From Pseudochelatococcus lubricantis (GTDB taxonomy: Bacteria > Pseudomonadota > Alphaproteobacteria > Rhizobiales > Beijerinckiaceae), in contig NZ_JAASQI010000005.1 in assembly GCF_011762225.1 (NCBI RefSeq), positions 186,001-250,000 on the forward strand: DNA of 64,000 nt, in the 5' to 3' direction. Below the pieces are notes generated by a model. The model did no database searches and was not told where the DNA came from. It saw only the letters and a list, made by a program, of their open reading frames with translations. Of the stretch, positions 8,501 through 19,166 are shown piece by piece. Position numbers and translations under genes: made by a program. The first letter of the stretch is position 1; each line of letters opens with the position of its first letter.

Positions 8501-11500
8501 TCAGGGATAAGCGGCGTCGGGCGCGATAACAAGCGGCGCGTTCGGGGACGGGGCGTCGCCGCCAGCGCCCGCGGGCTGCCGGGCCGGCGCCTGTTCCTGC
8601 TGCATCAGCCTTTCCCGTTCCTGACGCTCCCGCTCCAGCCGCTGCTCCTGCTGCCGCTGCTGTTCCTGCCGTTCGCGCTCCAGGCGCTGCTGTTCCAGCC
8701 GCTCCTGCTCCTGCCGCGCGCGCTCCTGCCGGGCCAGGCGCGCCTGCTCCACGCGCTGACGCGCCTCCGCCTCAAGCCGCTCGATGCGGTCGAGTTCGCG
8801 GGTCAGCCCGATGGCGGCGAGGGCATTGGCTGTGCTGCCAGCGTCGATGCTGCGTTTCAGGCCGGCGAGTGGGCCGCGCCAGGCGATGACGGCCTGCGGC
8901 GGTGTGCCCGTCCAGTCCTTTGGTGCGGTTGTCGCGGTGAGGTTCGCGCGTGCGTCGAGCGTCAGCGTGGTGAGATCGAGCGTGCCGTTGATGCCCGCCT
9001 TCGCTTGCGCCGCCTCCAGCGCCAGCGGGCCGAAGCGCACCGCCCCGCCCGCGACGGTGAGCGGAAAGGTCAGGTTCCGGATCGGCCATGCGGCTTTATC
9101 GAGTTCCGTGCCCAGACGGCCGGTCAGGCGCCCTATGTCGGCATCGATGGGCGCTTCGGCGTCGCCCGATCCGAGCCACTCGGGAACGAGACGCGCCAGC
9201 GCCGACGGATCGAGGCGCGGCAAGGCGGCATCGCCGACCTTGATCTCACCGCCGCCGGCAAGGTTGACCACGAGGCCGGCCGGGCTTTCCGCCGACGAAC
9301 CGACGTCTAGGCGGCCGCTGAGGCGACCCGCCAGGGTGTCGCCGGTCAGCTGCCCAATGTCGGCCCCCTCGACGGCAAGGGCGGCGCGGAAATTCGCCAG
9401 CGTGCCGAAGCGGCGCAGCAGGATGTCCGCCCGCGCTGTCCCGCCGCCCGGCAGCGTGCCGGCGACTTCCTGAAGGCCGACTGTGTCCGGCGAGAGATCG
9501 AGCAGCAGCGAGACGCCGGTCAGCGCGAGCGCGGGGGCGACGGCAAGCCGTTCCGTCCGCACCCTGATCTTGCCCGCGAAGCCGGGGCCAGCGGCCTGAA
9601 AACGCTCGGCGGACCACAGGCGCCCCTGCGCCGGGCGAATCTGCGGGCCGAAGGAAAGCGCCAGAAGGTCCGTGAGCGATAATTGAGCGATGGCGAGTTC
9701 CCCGGCGATCTCACCGTCGGCGACGGCAAGCCTGCCGGCGATCTTGTCGTCCCCGAGTGTACCGCGCAGGTCGTCGAGGCGCAGTTCGCCCGCCCGCCAG
9801 TTCACGTTTCCGGCGAGGCTCGCCGGCGCCCCGCCGGAGAGGCCGGGCAGCGGATGGCCTATCAGGGCCGCGAAGGCAGCCGTATCGTCGCTGGCGGCGG
9901 TCAGTGTGCCGGTGAGTGCCGCCTCGCCGCCCTCGTCCCGCCACGTGCCGGAAACCGCTGCCCGGCTCGTGCCCAAATCCAGCGCCGCCTCGCCTTCCAG
10001 GCGGGAAAAGGAATTGCCGCGCGCATCGAGTCTGACGACCGCCTTTTCCTTGCGCTCGCTGGCGCGGACGGTGCCGCCGGCAAGGCCCGCGCGGCGCAGC
10101 AGGCCCTTCGCGTCGGGCGCCGTCAGCGTTGCCGCGATCACGGCGCGGTCGTGGTCCGCGCCAGCGGGGTCGCTGGTGACATGGGCGTCGATGTCCACGT
10201 CACCGGCGCGGCCCCTGAGCACGGCGACCAGGGGACGGCCGGCACCGGGCCGCGCGATGGTGGCGTCGAGCGCCAGCGGCCCCGCGAAGGGCACCGCGCG
10301 CGTCAGCGCCGTCCGCCATGTCCCGGGCAGGAAGCTGCGCGCGACTTCCACCACGCTTTCCGGCTTCTGCGCGTTCAGTTTCGCCACCACGCGGCCACCG
10401 TCGTCGTCGAGATGGCCGGAGGCGGAAAATGTTGCGCCCGCGGGATCGCGGATTTCGAAGCGCTCGATGCTGATGCCGGCGGAAGAGGTCTCGAATCGCG
10501 CGCGCAGCCGTCTGTCCGGCGAGGCTGCCTCGTCGCCCAGCCGCAGCCCCGTTGCCTCGATGGAGACGCCGAGATCGGTGCCCGCCTGCACGAGCGAGGC
10601 GGGATCGAAAGATGGCAGGGCAGAGAGATCGAGCCCCGTTGCGGAAAGCTGCGCATCGATGCGCCCGCGCAACTCTCCTCGCGCAGCCGTCTGGCGCAGC
10701 GAGCCCGCCACCGTCGTCCGTCCCGCGGCCAATTTGAAACCGTGTACGGCGATATCGTCCGCCGTGGCGTCGACCTGCCCGGCGAAGGTCAGCCCCGGCC
10801 ATTGCAGCAGCGGCGCTGTCAGGCGCTCTGGCGCGCCGAGTTCGTGCAGCGCGCCCGCAAGCCGCAGCGTGTCGCCGCCGGTGAGGTCGACCCGGCCGGA
10901 GAAGGCGGGCCGGGCGCTCCATGCCGCGACGCCGTTCGCCCCGAACGTGCCGCCGCCCGGCAGCGTCAGCGCGAGGCGGGAAATGGCGATTCGCAGGCCG
11001 TCGGCCTCCCGTTCCGTCTTCAGGTCGATGGACACGGGCCCGGCCTCGATGCCCGAAAGCGCGACGCTGCCCACCGAGAGGGAGACGTCGGCCGGCATGT
11101 CCGCAAGACCGCCCGTGACGAGGCGCGCGCGCAGCGAGTCCAGCACACGCCGGCTGCCGGTGTCCGCTTGGCCTGCGATAGCGGGAAGCAGCGGCGTGAT
11201 GTCGATGCGCCGGCTGGTCAGCGCCAGTTCCAGCAGCGGCTTGCCGCCCTTCAGCAGCGGACTGACGTCGAACGCCGCCTCGCCGCCGAGCGCCAGCGCG
11301 CCGTTCCCGTCGCCGGTCCGCAGTGTGACGTCCTTCGCGGCGATGCGCCAGCCTTCGCTGCCGATCATCGCCGCGAGGGTGAGGCTGACGGTTTCCGGCG
11401 CGGCGCCATCGGCAGGCGGCGCTACCGGGATCTCGGGCAACGGCACGGAGGCGGCGATTCGTCCCGATAGCGCGGGAATGGCGCCGGGCAGCAGATGGCC

Positions 11501-12154
11501 GTCGAACTCGCCCTGCGTTTCGCCCGCTTCGCCGACGCGCACCTTCATGCGGAGGCGGCCGTCGTTCTCGAACGCGCCGGTCGCCAGATGGACGGTATGG
11601 CCGGCAATCGTGCCGTCGACGCGCCAGGGTCCGGCGAACGTGGTTGCCTGGGCCGTGAAATCGATGGGGCCGATATCGTGGCGCATGCCGCCCGCACCGG
11701 CATCGCCGACGATCCGCACGATACCGCCGTCGACGACGAGCCGGTCGATGCCCGCGTTCCTGAGCTGCAACAGCGGCGTGTCGGAAGCGGCCGGCAGGTG
11801 GAAGGCGCCCGCCGCGTCGACGCGCACGGAGACCGTCGGCCGCACGAGCCGCGCCTCGTTCACCCTGACCTTGCCGCCGAGCAGCGGCGGCGCCTCCAGC
11901 GAGACGTTGAGTGCCTCCGCGGTCAGGAACGGCGCTGCGCCGCCGAGGGCGACCCTGTCGAGCGCGAGGCGCGGGGTGGGCAGCAGCCGCACCGTGATCG
12001 CGCCTTCCGTATGCACCGGCACGCCGAACGCCTTGCCGAGGGCCGCCTCGACATCGCCGCGCCACGCCTGCCAGTCGACGGCATAAGGAACCGCCAGCGC
12101 GGCGCACAGCACAGCGACGATGAGAACGGCGACAACGGTGAATAGATCGCGCAC
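8501..12154 (-). CDS. AsmA-family outer-membrane biogenesis protein with C-terminal coiled coil
   Basis: A 1217-residue AsmA-like protein. The N-terminus has a signal anchor (about 5-24) followed by the AsmA opening (VDWQAWRGDVEAALGKAFG). The body is a long series of beta-rich repeats (LRGTLGDDKIAGRLAV and similar), as in proteins thought to bridge the periplasm and help lipid or outer-membrane protein transport. Residues about 1120-1188 are a highly charged Glu/Gln/Arg segment predicted to be helical, followed by a short Ala/Pro tail. The name AsmA family is secure; a specific role is not. It is longer than E. coli AsmA. Confidence 0.88.
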   Translation of the reverse strand: MRDLFTVVAVLIVAVLCAALAVPYAVDWQAWRGDVEAALGKAFGVPVHTEGAITVRLLPTPRLALDRVALGGAAPFLTAEALNVSLEAPPLLGGKVRVNEARLVRPTVSVRVDAAGAFHLPAASDTPLLQLRNAGIDRLVVDGGIVRIVGDAGAGGMRHDIGPIDFTAQATTFAGPWRVDGTIAGHTVHLATGAFENDGRLRMKVRVGEAGETQGEFDGHLLPGAIPALSGRIAASVPLPEIPVAPPADGAAPETVSLTLAAMIGSEGWRIAAKDVTLRTGDGNGALALGGEAAFDVSPLLKGGKPLLELALTSRRIDITPLLPAIAGQADTGSRRVLDSLRARLVTGGLADMPADVSLSVGSVALSGIEAGPVSIDLKTEREADGLRIAISRLALTLPGGGTFGANGVAAWSARPAFSGRVDLTGGDTLRLAGALHELGAPERLTAPLLQWPGLTFAGQVDATADDIAVHGFKLAAGRTTVAGSLRQTAARGELRGRIDAQLSATGLDLSALPSFDPASLVQAGTDLGVSIEATGLRLGDEAASPDRRLRARFETSSAGISIERFEIRDPAGATFSASGHLDDDGGRVVAKLNAQKPESVVEVARSFLPGTWRTALTRAVPFAGPLALDATIARPGAGRPLVAVLRGRAGDVDIDAHVTSDPAGADHDRAVIAATLTAPDAKGLLRRAGLAGGTVRASERKEKAVVRLDARGNSFSRLEGEAALDLGTSRAAVSGTWRDEGGEAALTGTLTAASDDTAAFAALIGHPLPGLSGGAPASLAGNVNWRAGELRLDDLRGTLGDDKIAGRLAVADGEIAGELAIAQLSLTDLLALSFGPQIRPAQGRLWSAERFQAAGPGFAGKIRVRTERLAVAPALALTGVSLLLDLSPDTVGLQEVAGTLPGGGTARADILLRRFGTLANFRAALAVEGADIGQLTGDTLAGRLSGRLDVGSSAESPAGLVVNLAGGGEIKVGDAALPRLDPSALARLVPEWLGSGDAEAPIDADIGRLTGRLGTELDKAAWPIRNLTFPLTVAGGAVRFGPLALEAAQAKAGINGTLDLTTLTLDARANLTATTAPKDWTGTPPQAVIAWRGPLAGLKRSIDAGSTANALAAIGLTRELDRIERLEAEARQRVEQARLARQERARQEQERLEQQRLERERQEQQRQQEQRLERERQERERLMQQEQAPARQPAGAGGDAPSPNAPLVIAPDAAYP
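8591..8797 (-). repeat. Q/E/R low-complexity coding segment in the AsmA-like gene
   Basis: An in-frame run of short degenerate codon repeats encoding blocks such as RLERERQEQQRQQEQ (residues about 1120-1188). It is biased to CTG, CAG, GAG and CGC codons, giving a visibly repetitive DNA stretch. It probably arose by local repeat expansion and may vary in length between strains. Confidence 0.8.
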
Positions 12155-12298
12155 CCTTTACCCGACCCGTGATTGACGGCGCTTGCCGTGCGTAAAGCGC
12201 AGACACGCGCGGGCAAAAACCGGAACAGACGAAGTATCGGCGAGCCAATGCAAGCCTGCCCGATGTCTAAGCGCGTCTAGACCCTGCGGCAACTGTTG

Positions 12299-12312
12299 TG
12301 TGCTATAGCACA
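12299..12312. promoter_or_regulatory. 14-bp perfect palindrome upstream of the AsmA-like gene
   Basis: TGTGCTATAGCACA is a perfect palindrome in the 164-bp gap between the ABC exporter stop and the asmA-like start. Its TATA core could also act as a -10 element. The position suits an operator or promoter for the asmA-ccm direction, but no regulator can be named. Confidence 0.4.
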
Positions 12313-12318
12313 AATCGC

Positions 12319-14271
12319 CTACACCGTCTCGGCCAGTTTCTCCTGTTCCAGCCCCTCGCCCACCTTTTGCGGCAGTGATCCCGCGTTGGCCTCCGCGTTG
12401 CGGGCGAGCGTCGCGCGGGCGGCGTCGACCTGGCGCTGGCGGTTCCACAGGGCGGCATAGACGCCCCCGCGCGCCAGCAGTTGCGCGTGCGCTCCCCGCT
12501 CCACGATCTCGCCCTTGTCGAGCACCAGAATCTCGTCCGCGTTGACGATGGTGGACAGGCGGTGCGCGATGACCAACGTGGTGCGGTCTTCCGAGATCTT
12601 GTCGAGCGCCTGCTGGATCTCGCGTTCCGTGAAGCTGTCGAGGGCGGAGGTCGCCTCGTCGAGCACCAGAATGCGCGGCGACTTCAGGATCGTGCGGGCG
12701 ATCGCCACGCGCTGCTTCTCGCCGCCGGAGAGCTTGAGGCCGCGCTCGCCCACCTGCGTGTCGTAGCCCTGCGGCAGGGAGCGGATGAAGTTGTCGATCT
12801 GCGCGAGCCGCGCGGCCTCCGCCACCTCGGCGTCCGAGGCGTCGGGACGTCCGTATCGGATGTTGTAGCCGATGGTGTCGTTGAAGAGCACGGTGTCCTG
12901 CGGCACCATGCCGACTGCTTCGCGCAGGCTTTCCTGCCGCACGGCGGCGATATCCTGCCCGTCGATGAGGATACGCCCGGACTGCGGTTCGTAGAAGCGG
13001 AAGATGAGCCGCGACAGCGTCGACTTGCCCGCGCCCGAAGGCCCGACTACCGCCACGGTGTTCCCGGCCGGCACCGTGAAGCTCACGCCGCGCAGGATGG
13101 GGCGCTCGGGCGTGTAGGCGAAGCGTACGTCCTCGAAGCGCAGCTCGCCCGCCTCGGCGTCTAGCGGCGGCGCGTCGGGTCTGTCCCTCACCTCGGGATC
13201 GCGCGAGAGGATGGTGAACATTTCGCCGATATCGATGAGCGCCTGCCTGATTTCGCGGTAGAGCATGCCCATGAAGTTCAGCGGCAGGTAGAGCTGCATC
13301 AGCATGGCGTTGACCATGACGAAGTCGCCCACCGTCGCCGTGCCGGCGCGCACGTCGTAGACGGTCATCACCATCACCGCGGCGAGGCCCAGGGAGAAGA
13401 TGACCGCCTGCCCGCCGTTGAGATAGGCGAGCGAGACATAGGTATCCACGCTCGCGCCTTCGTAGCGGGCAAGCGACACGTCGTAGCGCTCGGCCTCGCG
13501 CCGCTCCGCGCCGAAGTACTTCACGGTTTCGTAGTTGAGGAGGGAGTCGATGGCCTTCGTATTGGCGTCGTTATCCGATTCGTTCATGCGGCGGCGGATG
13601 TCGATGCGCCACTCCGTCACCCTGTAGGTGAAGACGAGATAGGCCGCGACCATCACGAACACCACCGCCGCGAATCGCCAGTCGAACTGCCACCACAGCA
13701 CGCCGAGAACGAGCACGAACTCCAGCACCGTCGGCAGCAGGTTGAGGACGGCCATGCGCACCAGTTCCTCGATGCCCGTGCGTCCGCGTTCGAGCACGCG
13801 CGTCAGCCCGCCCGTCTTGCGCTCCAGATGGAAGCGCAGCGACAGCGCGTGCATGTGCCGGAAGGTTTCCAGCGCCAGCCGGCGGACGGCATTCATGGCG
13901 ACCGAGGCGAACAGGCCGTCGCGCCATTGCGTCAGCAGCGCCATGACAATGCGCATGGCGCCGTAGAGAAGCGTCAGGAATATGGCCCCCGCGAGAAGCG
14001 TCGCCGTAGCGGTGCCTCCGGTTTCGCCTGTCAGCGCATCCACCGCCCACTTGAAGCTGTAGGGCATTGCGACCGTGACGATCTTTGCCGCCAGCAGCAG
14101 CAGGAAACCGAAATAGATACGCTGGCGCAGATCGGCGCGGTCGTGCGGCCACAGATATGGCCACAGGCCCTGCAGCGTCTGCCTGAAGCCCTGCTTGCCG
14201 GCAGCCGCCGGTCCGGCACCGGCCCCCACGGCGCCTGCGTTTTCAGCGGGCCCGCTGTTTTGATCGGACAT
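12319..14271 (-). CDS. Atm1/ABCB7-type ABC exporter (fused permease-ATPase)
   Basis: A 650-residue half-transporter that works as a homodimer. The N-terminal membrane domain has six predicted segments (about 60-330). The ATPase domain has Walker [10 protein letters not shown], signature [13 protein letters not shown], Walker [13 protein letters not shown] and the H-loop VIAHRLSTI. The membrane domain pattern ([26 protein letters not shown]) matches the mitochondrial Atm1/bacterial heavy-metal exporter group, which moves glutathione-linked compounds. The substrate here is inferred from the family only. It is divergent from pepN. Confidence 0.9.
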   Translation of the reverse strand: MSDQNSGPAENAGAVGAGAGPAAAGKQGFRQTLQGLWPYLWPHDRADLRQRIYFGFLLLLAAKIVTVAMPYSFKWAVDALTGETGGTATATLLAGAIFLTLLYGAMRIVMALLTQWRDGLFASVAMNAVRRLALETFRHMHALSLRFHLERKTGGLTRVLERGRTGIEELVRMAVLNLLPTVLEFVLVLGVLWWQFDWRFAAVVFVMVAAYLVFTYRVTEWRIDIRRRMNESDNDANTKAIDSLLNYETVKYFGAERREAERYDVSLARYEGASVDTYVSLAYLNGGQAVIFSLGLAAVMVMTVYDVRAGTATVGDFVMVNAMLMQLYLPLNFMGMLYREIRQALIDIGEMFTILSRDPEVRDRPDAPPLDAEAGELRFEDVRFAYTPERPILRGVSFTVPAGNTVAVVGPSGAGKSTLSRLIFRFYEPQSGRILIDGQDIAAVRQESLREAVGMVPQDTVLFNDTIGYNIRYGRPDASDAEVAEAARLAQIDNFIRSLPQGYDTQVGERGLKLSGGEKQRVAIARTILKSPRILVLDEATSALDSFTEREIQQALDKISEDRTTLVIAHRLSTIVNADEILVLDKGEIVERGAHAQLLARGGVYAALWNRQRQVDAARATLARNAEANAGSLPQKVGEGLEQEKLAETV

Positions 14272-14545
14272 TGCTTTCGTTCCCAGCTCTGTGGATTCGC
14301 CGATGTGCAGACGAGCGGCACGGGCATGGAGGCGGCCTGCGCCTCAATTTACAGCCCATATAGTGTTTTATTCGCCGCGCGACACCCCTTGGGCTGCGAA
14401 TGGCAGCCATCCCTCAGCGGCGTTGCAAACGGGTTGCGGCGGGGCACAATGGCGCATAAGAACAGAGTGAAAACATATCCCCGCCGAAATCCGGCCAGAG
14501 TCGCCGGCCAGAATCGCTGGCCATGAGCTGTGGAGTTCCGAACAG

Positions 14546-17185
14546 ATGCGCGCCGACAATGCCCCTGTCATCCGCCTCGAGGATTATCAGCCGACCGATT
14601 ATCTGATCGATACGGTGTCTCTCGCCATCGGCCTGCATCCGACCGAGACGCGCGTCACGGCGACGCTTGCGTTGCGCCCCAACCCGGCCGGCCACGCCGG
14701 TGCGTCGCTCGCGCTCGACGGTGACGAACTCGTCTTCGTATCGGCCGCGCTCGACGGCTCGCCCCTCGCCGCCGACGCCTACACGGCATCACCGGAGAAG
14801 TTTGTGTTGCACCGGCCGCCACAGCAGCCGTTCACGCTCACCATCGAGACCTGCGTCAACCCCACCGCCAACACGAAGCTGATGGGTCTCTACCGCTCCA
14901 ACGGCACCTATTGCACGCAGTGCGAGGCGGATGGCTTCCGCCGCATCACTTATTTCCTCGACCGGCCGGACGTGCTGTCCGTCTACACGACCCGAATCGA
15001 GGCGGATGCCGATACGCCGCTGCTGCTCGGCAACGGCAATCCGGCCGAGGCTGGCGCGCTCGCGGACGGGCGCCACTTCGCCGTCTGGCACGATCCTTTT
15101 CCGAAGCCCTCGTATCTCTTCGCCATCGTCGGCGGCGATCTCGATCATGTCGAGGACGTGTTCACGACCGCGAGCGGGCGCAAGGTGAAGGTCGCGGTCT
15201 ACGTGGAGCGCGGCAAGCGCGAGCGCGCCCGCTACGCGCTCGACGCCCTGCAGCGCGCCATGCGCTGGGACGAGGAGGTCTTCGGCCGCGAATACGATCT
15301 CGACGTGTTCAATATCGTCGCCGTGTCGGCCTTCAACATGGGCGCGATGGAGAACAAGGGCCTCAACATCTTCAACGACAAGTACGTGCTGGCGAGCGCG
15401 GATACCGCCACCGACAGCGACTACGCCAATATCGAGGCCGTGATCGCGCACGAGTACTTCCACAACTGGACAGGCAACCGCATCACCTGCCGCGACTGGT
15501 TCCAGCTTTGCCTCAAGGAGGGGCTGACTGTCTTCCGGGATCAGGAGTTCTCGTCCGACGCCCGCTCGCGCCCCGTGAAGCGCATCGCAGATGTGCGCGT
15601 GCTGCGTTCGGCGCAGTTCCCGGAGGATGCCGGGCCGCTCGCCCATCCCGTGCGCCCGCGCGCCTACAAGGAAATCAACAACTTCTACACCGCCACCGTC
15701 TATGAGAAGGGCGCCGAACTGATCCGCGTCCTGAAAACCCTCGTCGGCGGCCAGCATTTCCGCCGGGGCATGGACCTCTATTTCGAGCGTCACGACGGCA
15801 CCGCCGCCACTATCGAGGAGTTCATCGCCTGCTTCGCCGAGGCGAGCGGGCGCGATCTTTCCGCGTTCTCGCAGTGGTACGAGCAGGCCGGCACGCCCCG
15901 CCTCTCCGCGCGCGGACGCTATGACGCGGGCGCGAAAACCTACACGTTGACACTGGCGCAGACGACGTTGCCGACGCCGGACCAGCCGGAGAAGCGGCCG
16001 ATGGTCATCCCGGTCGCGCTCGGCCTCATCGGCGAAAGCGGGCGGGAGCTGCCGCTCACGACGGCGGATGGCGCGACCGACGGCGGCGTGCTGGTGCTCG
16101 ACGGCGCCGAACGTACCGTCATCTTCACCGATGTGGAGGAGCGGCCGGTGCCGTCGCTGCTGCGCGGCTTCTCGGCGCCGGCGATTCTCGACCTCGACCT
16201 GACCGACGACGACCTGCTGGTGCTGTTCGCCCACGATACGGACGCCTTCAACCAGTGGCAGGCGGCGCAGACGGTGGCGACCCGCATCATCGTCCGCGCC
16301 GTGGAAGCATTGCACGCAGGCGGCACCGTGCAGGTGCCGGTGGGCCTCGCGCAGGCGCTGGGCCACTTCCTTGATGCACGCGCCCTGCGCGACCCCGCTT
16401 TCGCCGCGCAGGTGCTGTCGCTGCCGGGCGAGGCGGATATCGCACGCGAGATCGGCGAGAACATCGACCCCGAGGCCATCTTCACCGCCCGCAAGGCCGT
16501 GCGCGAGACGCTGGGACAAGCCCTCGCCGGCAAGCTCGCACACCTCTACGGCGAACTCGCCATCGACGCGCCCTACAGCCCCGATGCCGCGCAGGCCGGC
16601 AAGCGGGCCCTGCGCAACGGCGTGCTGGGCCTGCTGACGGCAGGCGACGCGGCGCGCGGCGAAGCACTGGCGCGGGCGCAGTTCGACGCCGCCACCAACA
16701 TGACGGACCGGCTCGGCGCCCTCTCCGTGCTTAGCCTCGTGGCGGGTGAGGCGCGCGAGGCGGCCCTGCAGGCGTTCTACGACCGCTACCGCGACGACCC
16801 GCTCGTGCTCGACAAGTGGTTCGCCCTGCAGGCATCCATCCCGGAAGCCGGCACGCTGGAGCGCGTGAAGCGCCTGCTGTCGCACCCGGCCTTTTCCCTG
16901 TCGAACCCGAATCGCACACGCGCGCTCATCGGCAGCTTCGCCATGGCGAACCTCACCCAGTTCGCGCGGGCGGACGGCGCCGGCTTTGCCTTCGTGGCCG
17001 ATGTCATCCTGCAGCTCGATCCCGCGAATCCGCAGGTCGCCTCACGCCTTTCCACGGCCTTTCGCACGTGGAAGACGCTGGAGCCGGGCCGGCGCGCCCA
17101 TGCGGAAGCGGCGCTGCGGCGCATTGCCGCCGCCACGCCGCTGTCGCAGGACGTGGCGGACATCGTGACCCGCTCGCTCGCGTGA
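14546..17185 (+). CDS. pepN: Aminopeptidase N (M1 metallopeptidase)
   Basis: An 879-residue cytosolic zinc aminopeptidase that removes N-terminal residues from peptides. It shows the substrate-binding GAMEN motif, the zinc site His302-Glu303-x-x-His306 (HEYFHNWTGN) and the third ligand Glu325 (LKEGLTVFRDQEF). Length and the C-terminal helical domain match the E. coli PepN type. No signal peptide. It starts at ATG 14546 with little Shine-Dalgarno signal and converges on pyrD, 12 bases away. Confidence 0.97.
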   Translation: MRADNAPVIRLEDYQPTDYLIDTVSLAIGLHPTETRVTATLALRPNPAGHAGASLALDGDELVFVSAALDGSPLAADAYTASPEKFVLHRPPQQPFTLTIETCVNPTANTKLMGLYRSNGTYCTQCEADGFRRITYFLDRPDVLSVYTTRIEADADTPLLLGNGNPAEAGALADGRHFAVWHDPFPKPSYLFAIVGGDLDHVEDVFTTASGRKVKVAVYVERGKRERARYALDALQRAMRWDEEVFGREYDLDVFNIVAVSAFNMGAMENKGLNIFNDKYVLASADTATDSDYANIEAVIAHEYFHNWTGNRITCRDWFQLCLKEGLTVFRDQEFSSDARSRPVKRIADVRVLRSAQFPEDAGPLAHPVRPRAYKEINNFYTATVYEKGAELIRVLKTLVGGQHFRRGMDLYFERHDGTAATIEEFIACFAEASGRDLSAFSQWYEQAGTPRLSARGRYDAGAKTYTLTLAQTTLPTPDQPEKRPMVIPVALGLIGESGRELPLTTADGATDGGVLVLDGAERTVIFTDVEERPVPSLLRGFSAPAILDLDLTDDDLLVLFAHDTDAFNQWQAAQTVATRIIVRAVEALHAGGTVQVPVGLAQALGHFLDARALRDPAFAAQVLSLPGEADIAREIGENIDPEAIFTARKAVRETLGQALAGKLAHLYGELAIDAPYSPDAAQAGKRALRNGVLGLLTAGDAARGEALARAQFDAATNMTDRLGALSVLSLVAGEAREAALQAFYDRYRDDPLVLDKWFALQASIPEAGTLERVKRLLSHPAFSLSNPNRTRALIGSFAMANLTQFARADGAGFAFVADVILQLDPANPQVASRLSTAFRTWKTLEPGRRAHAEAALRRIAAATPLSQDVADIVTRSLA

Positions 17186-17197
17186 TGCGGCGATGCG

Positions 17198-18277
17198 TCA
17201 GGGGGACGTCGCCGCGACGGCGGCGGCGTCCTTGCCGACGGCCTGCGCGAGTGTCGTGTTCTCGCGCCCCAGCGTGGCGAGCAGGCCCTGCTTGATGTCC
17301 CGGATGAGGCTGGGCCCTTTGTAGACCATCGCCGAATAAAGCTGCACCAGGCTCGCGCCGGCGCGAATCTTGCGCCACGCCGCTTCCGGCGAATCGATGC
17401 CGCCCACGCCGACGATGGGAAAGGCGCCTTCCACCCGGATGAACGCCTGCGCCAGCACCCATGTCGACAGCGGAAACAGCGGCCGGCCGGAAAGCCCGCC
17501 CGTCTCCCCCGCATAGCGCGTGTCGATGAGCTTCGGGCGCGAGACCGTGGTGTTCGAGACGATCAGGCCATCGATGCCGCGCTTGCGCCCCACGGCGACG
17601 ATGGCATCGAGTTCGTCCAGCGAGATGTCGGGCGCGATTTTGAGCAGCAGCGGCCGACGCGGATGCTGCCCGGTTGCCTCATCGCGCGCGGCGACGGCGC
17701 GGGCGATGAGGTCGTCGAGCGCGGCCTCCTGCTGGAGATCGCGCAGGCCCGGCGTGTTGGGCGAGGAAACGTTGAGCGTGAAATAGCTGGCGAGGGCGGA
17801 AAACGTCCGGATGCCCGCGACATAGTCGGCGGCACGGTCGACGGAATCCTTGTTCGCGCCCACATTGACGCCGACGATTCCCGGCCGCCCCGCCCGTCCC
17901 GTAAGCCGTGCCAGCGCCGCTGCATGGCCTTCGTTGTTGAAACCGAAGCGGTTGATGACGGCTTCGTCACGTACCAGCCGGAAGATGCGTGGGCGCGGAT
18001 TGCCGGGTTGCGGCCGCGGCGTCAGCGTGCCCACTTCCGCGAAACCGAAGCCCAGGGAGAGAATGGCGTCGGGCGCTTCGGCGTTCTTGTCGAAGCCGGC
18101 GGCGAGCCCCACCGGATTGGGGAACTTCATTCCGAAGGCCTCGACATGCAGCGAGGCGTCGTCGGGCGCGGACGGAGGCAGGCGCGTCGCGGCAAGCGTG
18201 CGAATGGTCAACCGGTGCGCGGTCTCCGGGTCCAGCGCAAACAGGAGTGGCCGAATCAGCCGCTCGATACTCCGCAT
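17198..18277 (-). CDS. pyrD: Dihydroorotate dehydrogenase (quinone), class 2
   Basis: A 359-residue membrane-associated flavoenzyme that oxidises dihydroorotate to orotate with quinone in pyrimidine synthesis. Visible: an amphipathic N-terminal helix ([20 protein letters not shown]), the FMN/substrate motifs [15 protein letters not shown] and [15 protein letters not shown], and the class 2 catalytic loop [11 protein letters not shown] with Ser as base. The start at ATG 18277 is chosen for its GAGGAG ribosome site; an upstream in-frame start at 18535 would add 86 unrelated residues. Confidence 0.97.
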   Translation of the reverse strand: MRSIERLIRPLLFALDPETAHRLTIRTLAATRLPPSAPDDASLHVEAFGMKFPNPVGLAAGFDKNAEAPDAILSLGFGFAEVGTLTPRPQPGNPRPRIFRLVRDEAVINRFGFNNEGHAAALARLTGRAGRPGIVGVNVGANKDSVDRAADYVAGIRTFSALASYFTLNVSSPNTPGLRDLQQEAALDDLIARAVAARDEATGQHPRRPLLLKIAPDISLDELDAIVAVGRKRGIDGLIVSNTTVSRPKLIDTRYAGETGGLSGRPLFPLSTWVLAQAFIRVEGAFPIVGVGGIDSPEAAWRKIRAGASLVQLYSAMVYKGPSLIRDIKQGLLATLGRENTTLAQAVGKDAAAVAATSP

Positions 18278-18400
18278 CGCGATCTCCTCTTTCCGTGGGC
18301 TTGTCACGCTGGCTGTATGATCCCCCGCCGCGGCGAAAACAAGCCGCCGCGCGCCACGCCCGCAGTGGTGTGGAGCTAACGGGCGCCGATGTGGCAAATT

Positions 18401-18408
18401 CTGTACAG
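18401..18408. promoter_or_regulatory. Possible operator (CTGTACAG) between pyrD and the S24 repressor
   Basis: An 8-bp palindrome within the near-palindromic TTCTGTACAGGAA in the divergent intergenic region. It lies about 50 bases upstream of the -35 of the repressor promoter, so it could be a binding site for that repressor, but this is only positional inference. Confidence 0.3.
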
Positions 18409-18457
18409 GAAATGCACTGTGGCCTTTGTTGGAATGAAATATATCCCATGATAAGAA

Positions 18458-18487
18458 TTGAGTCCTAGATTGCTTTCTGATTATATA
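18458..18487 (+). promoter_or_regulatory. Probable sigma-70 promoter of the S24 repressor-rnhB unit
   Basis: TTGAGT (18458-18463) and TATATA (18482-18487) with an 18-bp spacer, about 46 bases before the repressor start codon. It stands out in an AT-rich patch of an otherwise GC-rich sequence. Confidence 0.55.
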
Positions 18488-18533
18488 CAAGGCGTCCGGC
18501 GAACCCGCCGTATCCTCAACATGGCTTTCGATC

Positions 18534-19166
18534 ATGCTGTCTCATGACCAGATCTGGTCGGCTCTCGACGCCTTCGCGGCGCAGCGCGGCCTGTCGCCAT
18601 CCGGGCTGGCGCGCAAGGCGGGGCTCGATCCGACGGCCTTCAACCGGTCGAAACGCACGGCGGCGGACGGTCGTCCGCGCTGGCCGTCGACCGAATCCAT
18701 CGCCAAGGTGCTCGATGCGACGGGTGCGTCGCTTGATGAGTTCATGGCTCTCGTTTCGCGTCACGGCCGGTATACGTCGACGCGGAACCTGCCGCTGATC
18801 GGCTTTGCCCAGGCCGGCAAGGGCGGCTTCTTCGACGACGGCGGTTTTCCCGTCGGCGGGAGCTGGGATGAGGTCGCCTTTCCGGACATGGGCGAGGACA
18901 AGGTGTTCGCGCTCGAAATATCGGGCGATTCGATGCTGCCCATCTACCGGGACGGCGACGTCATCATCGTCTCGCCCACCGCCAGCGTCCGCCGGGGCGA
19001 CCGCGTCGTGGTGCGCACCGCGCAGGGCGAGGTCATGGCGAAGGAGTTGAAGCGCCGCACCGCCAGGACTGTCGAGCTGAGGTCGTTCAATCCGGAGCAC
19101 GAGGACCGCGTCCTCGCCGAATCGGACATCGCCTGGATCGCCCGTGTCATATGGGCCAGCCAGTGA
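18534..19166 (+). CDS. HTH repressor with S24 (LexA/CI-type) autopeptidase domain
   Basis: A 210-residue regulator. The N-terminal helix-turn-helix (about 10-70; [20 protein letters not shown]) is of the CI/Cro type. The C-terminal S24 fold has the nucleophile in [13 protein letters not shown] (Ser133) and the paired base Lys170 (VMAKELKRR). A possible Ala-Gly cleavage site lies at FAQAGKGG (about 91-98). Family members are phage-type or SOS-like repressors that cleave themselves; here the gene sits in a core region without phage genes. Its last 16 bases overlap rnhB, so the two are co-expressed. It has no clear Shine-Dalgarno. Confidence 0.85.
   Translation: MLSHDQIWSALDAFAAQRGLSPSGLARKAGLDPTAFNRSKRTAADGRPRWPSTESIAKVLDATGASLDEFMALVSRHGRYTSTRNLPLIGFAQAGKGGFFDDGGFPVGGSWDEVAFPDMGEDKVFALEISGDSMLPIYRDGDVIIVSPTASVRRGDRVVVRTAQGEVMAKELKRRTARTVELRSFNPEHEDRVLAESDIAWIARVIWASQ

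Noticed and set aside
9690-12086. 798-codon plus-strand frame opposite the AsmA-like gene
   Set aside because: Antisense shadow rich in Ser, Pro and Arg; the minus-strand frame is longer, has a signal anchor and a recognisable AsmA N-terminus.
18522-18548. Eight-codon upstream frame overlapping the S24 repressor start
   Set aside because: No Shine-Dalgarno and no unusual codon content; it can occur by chance.
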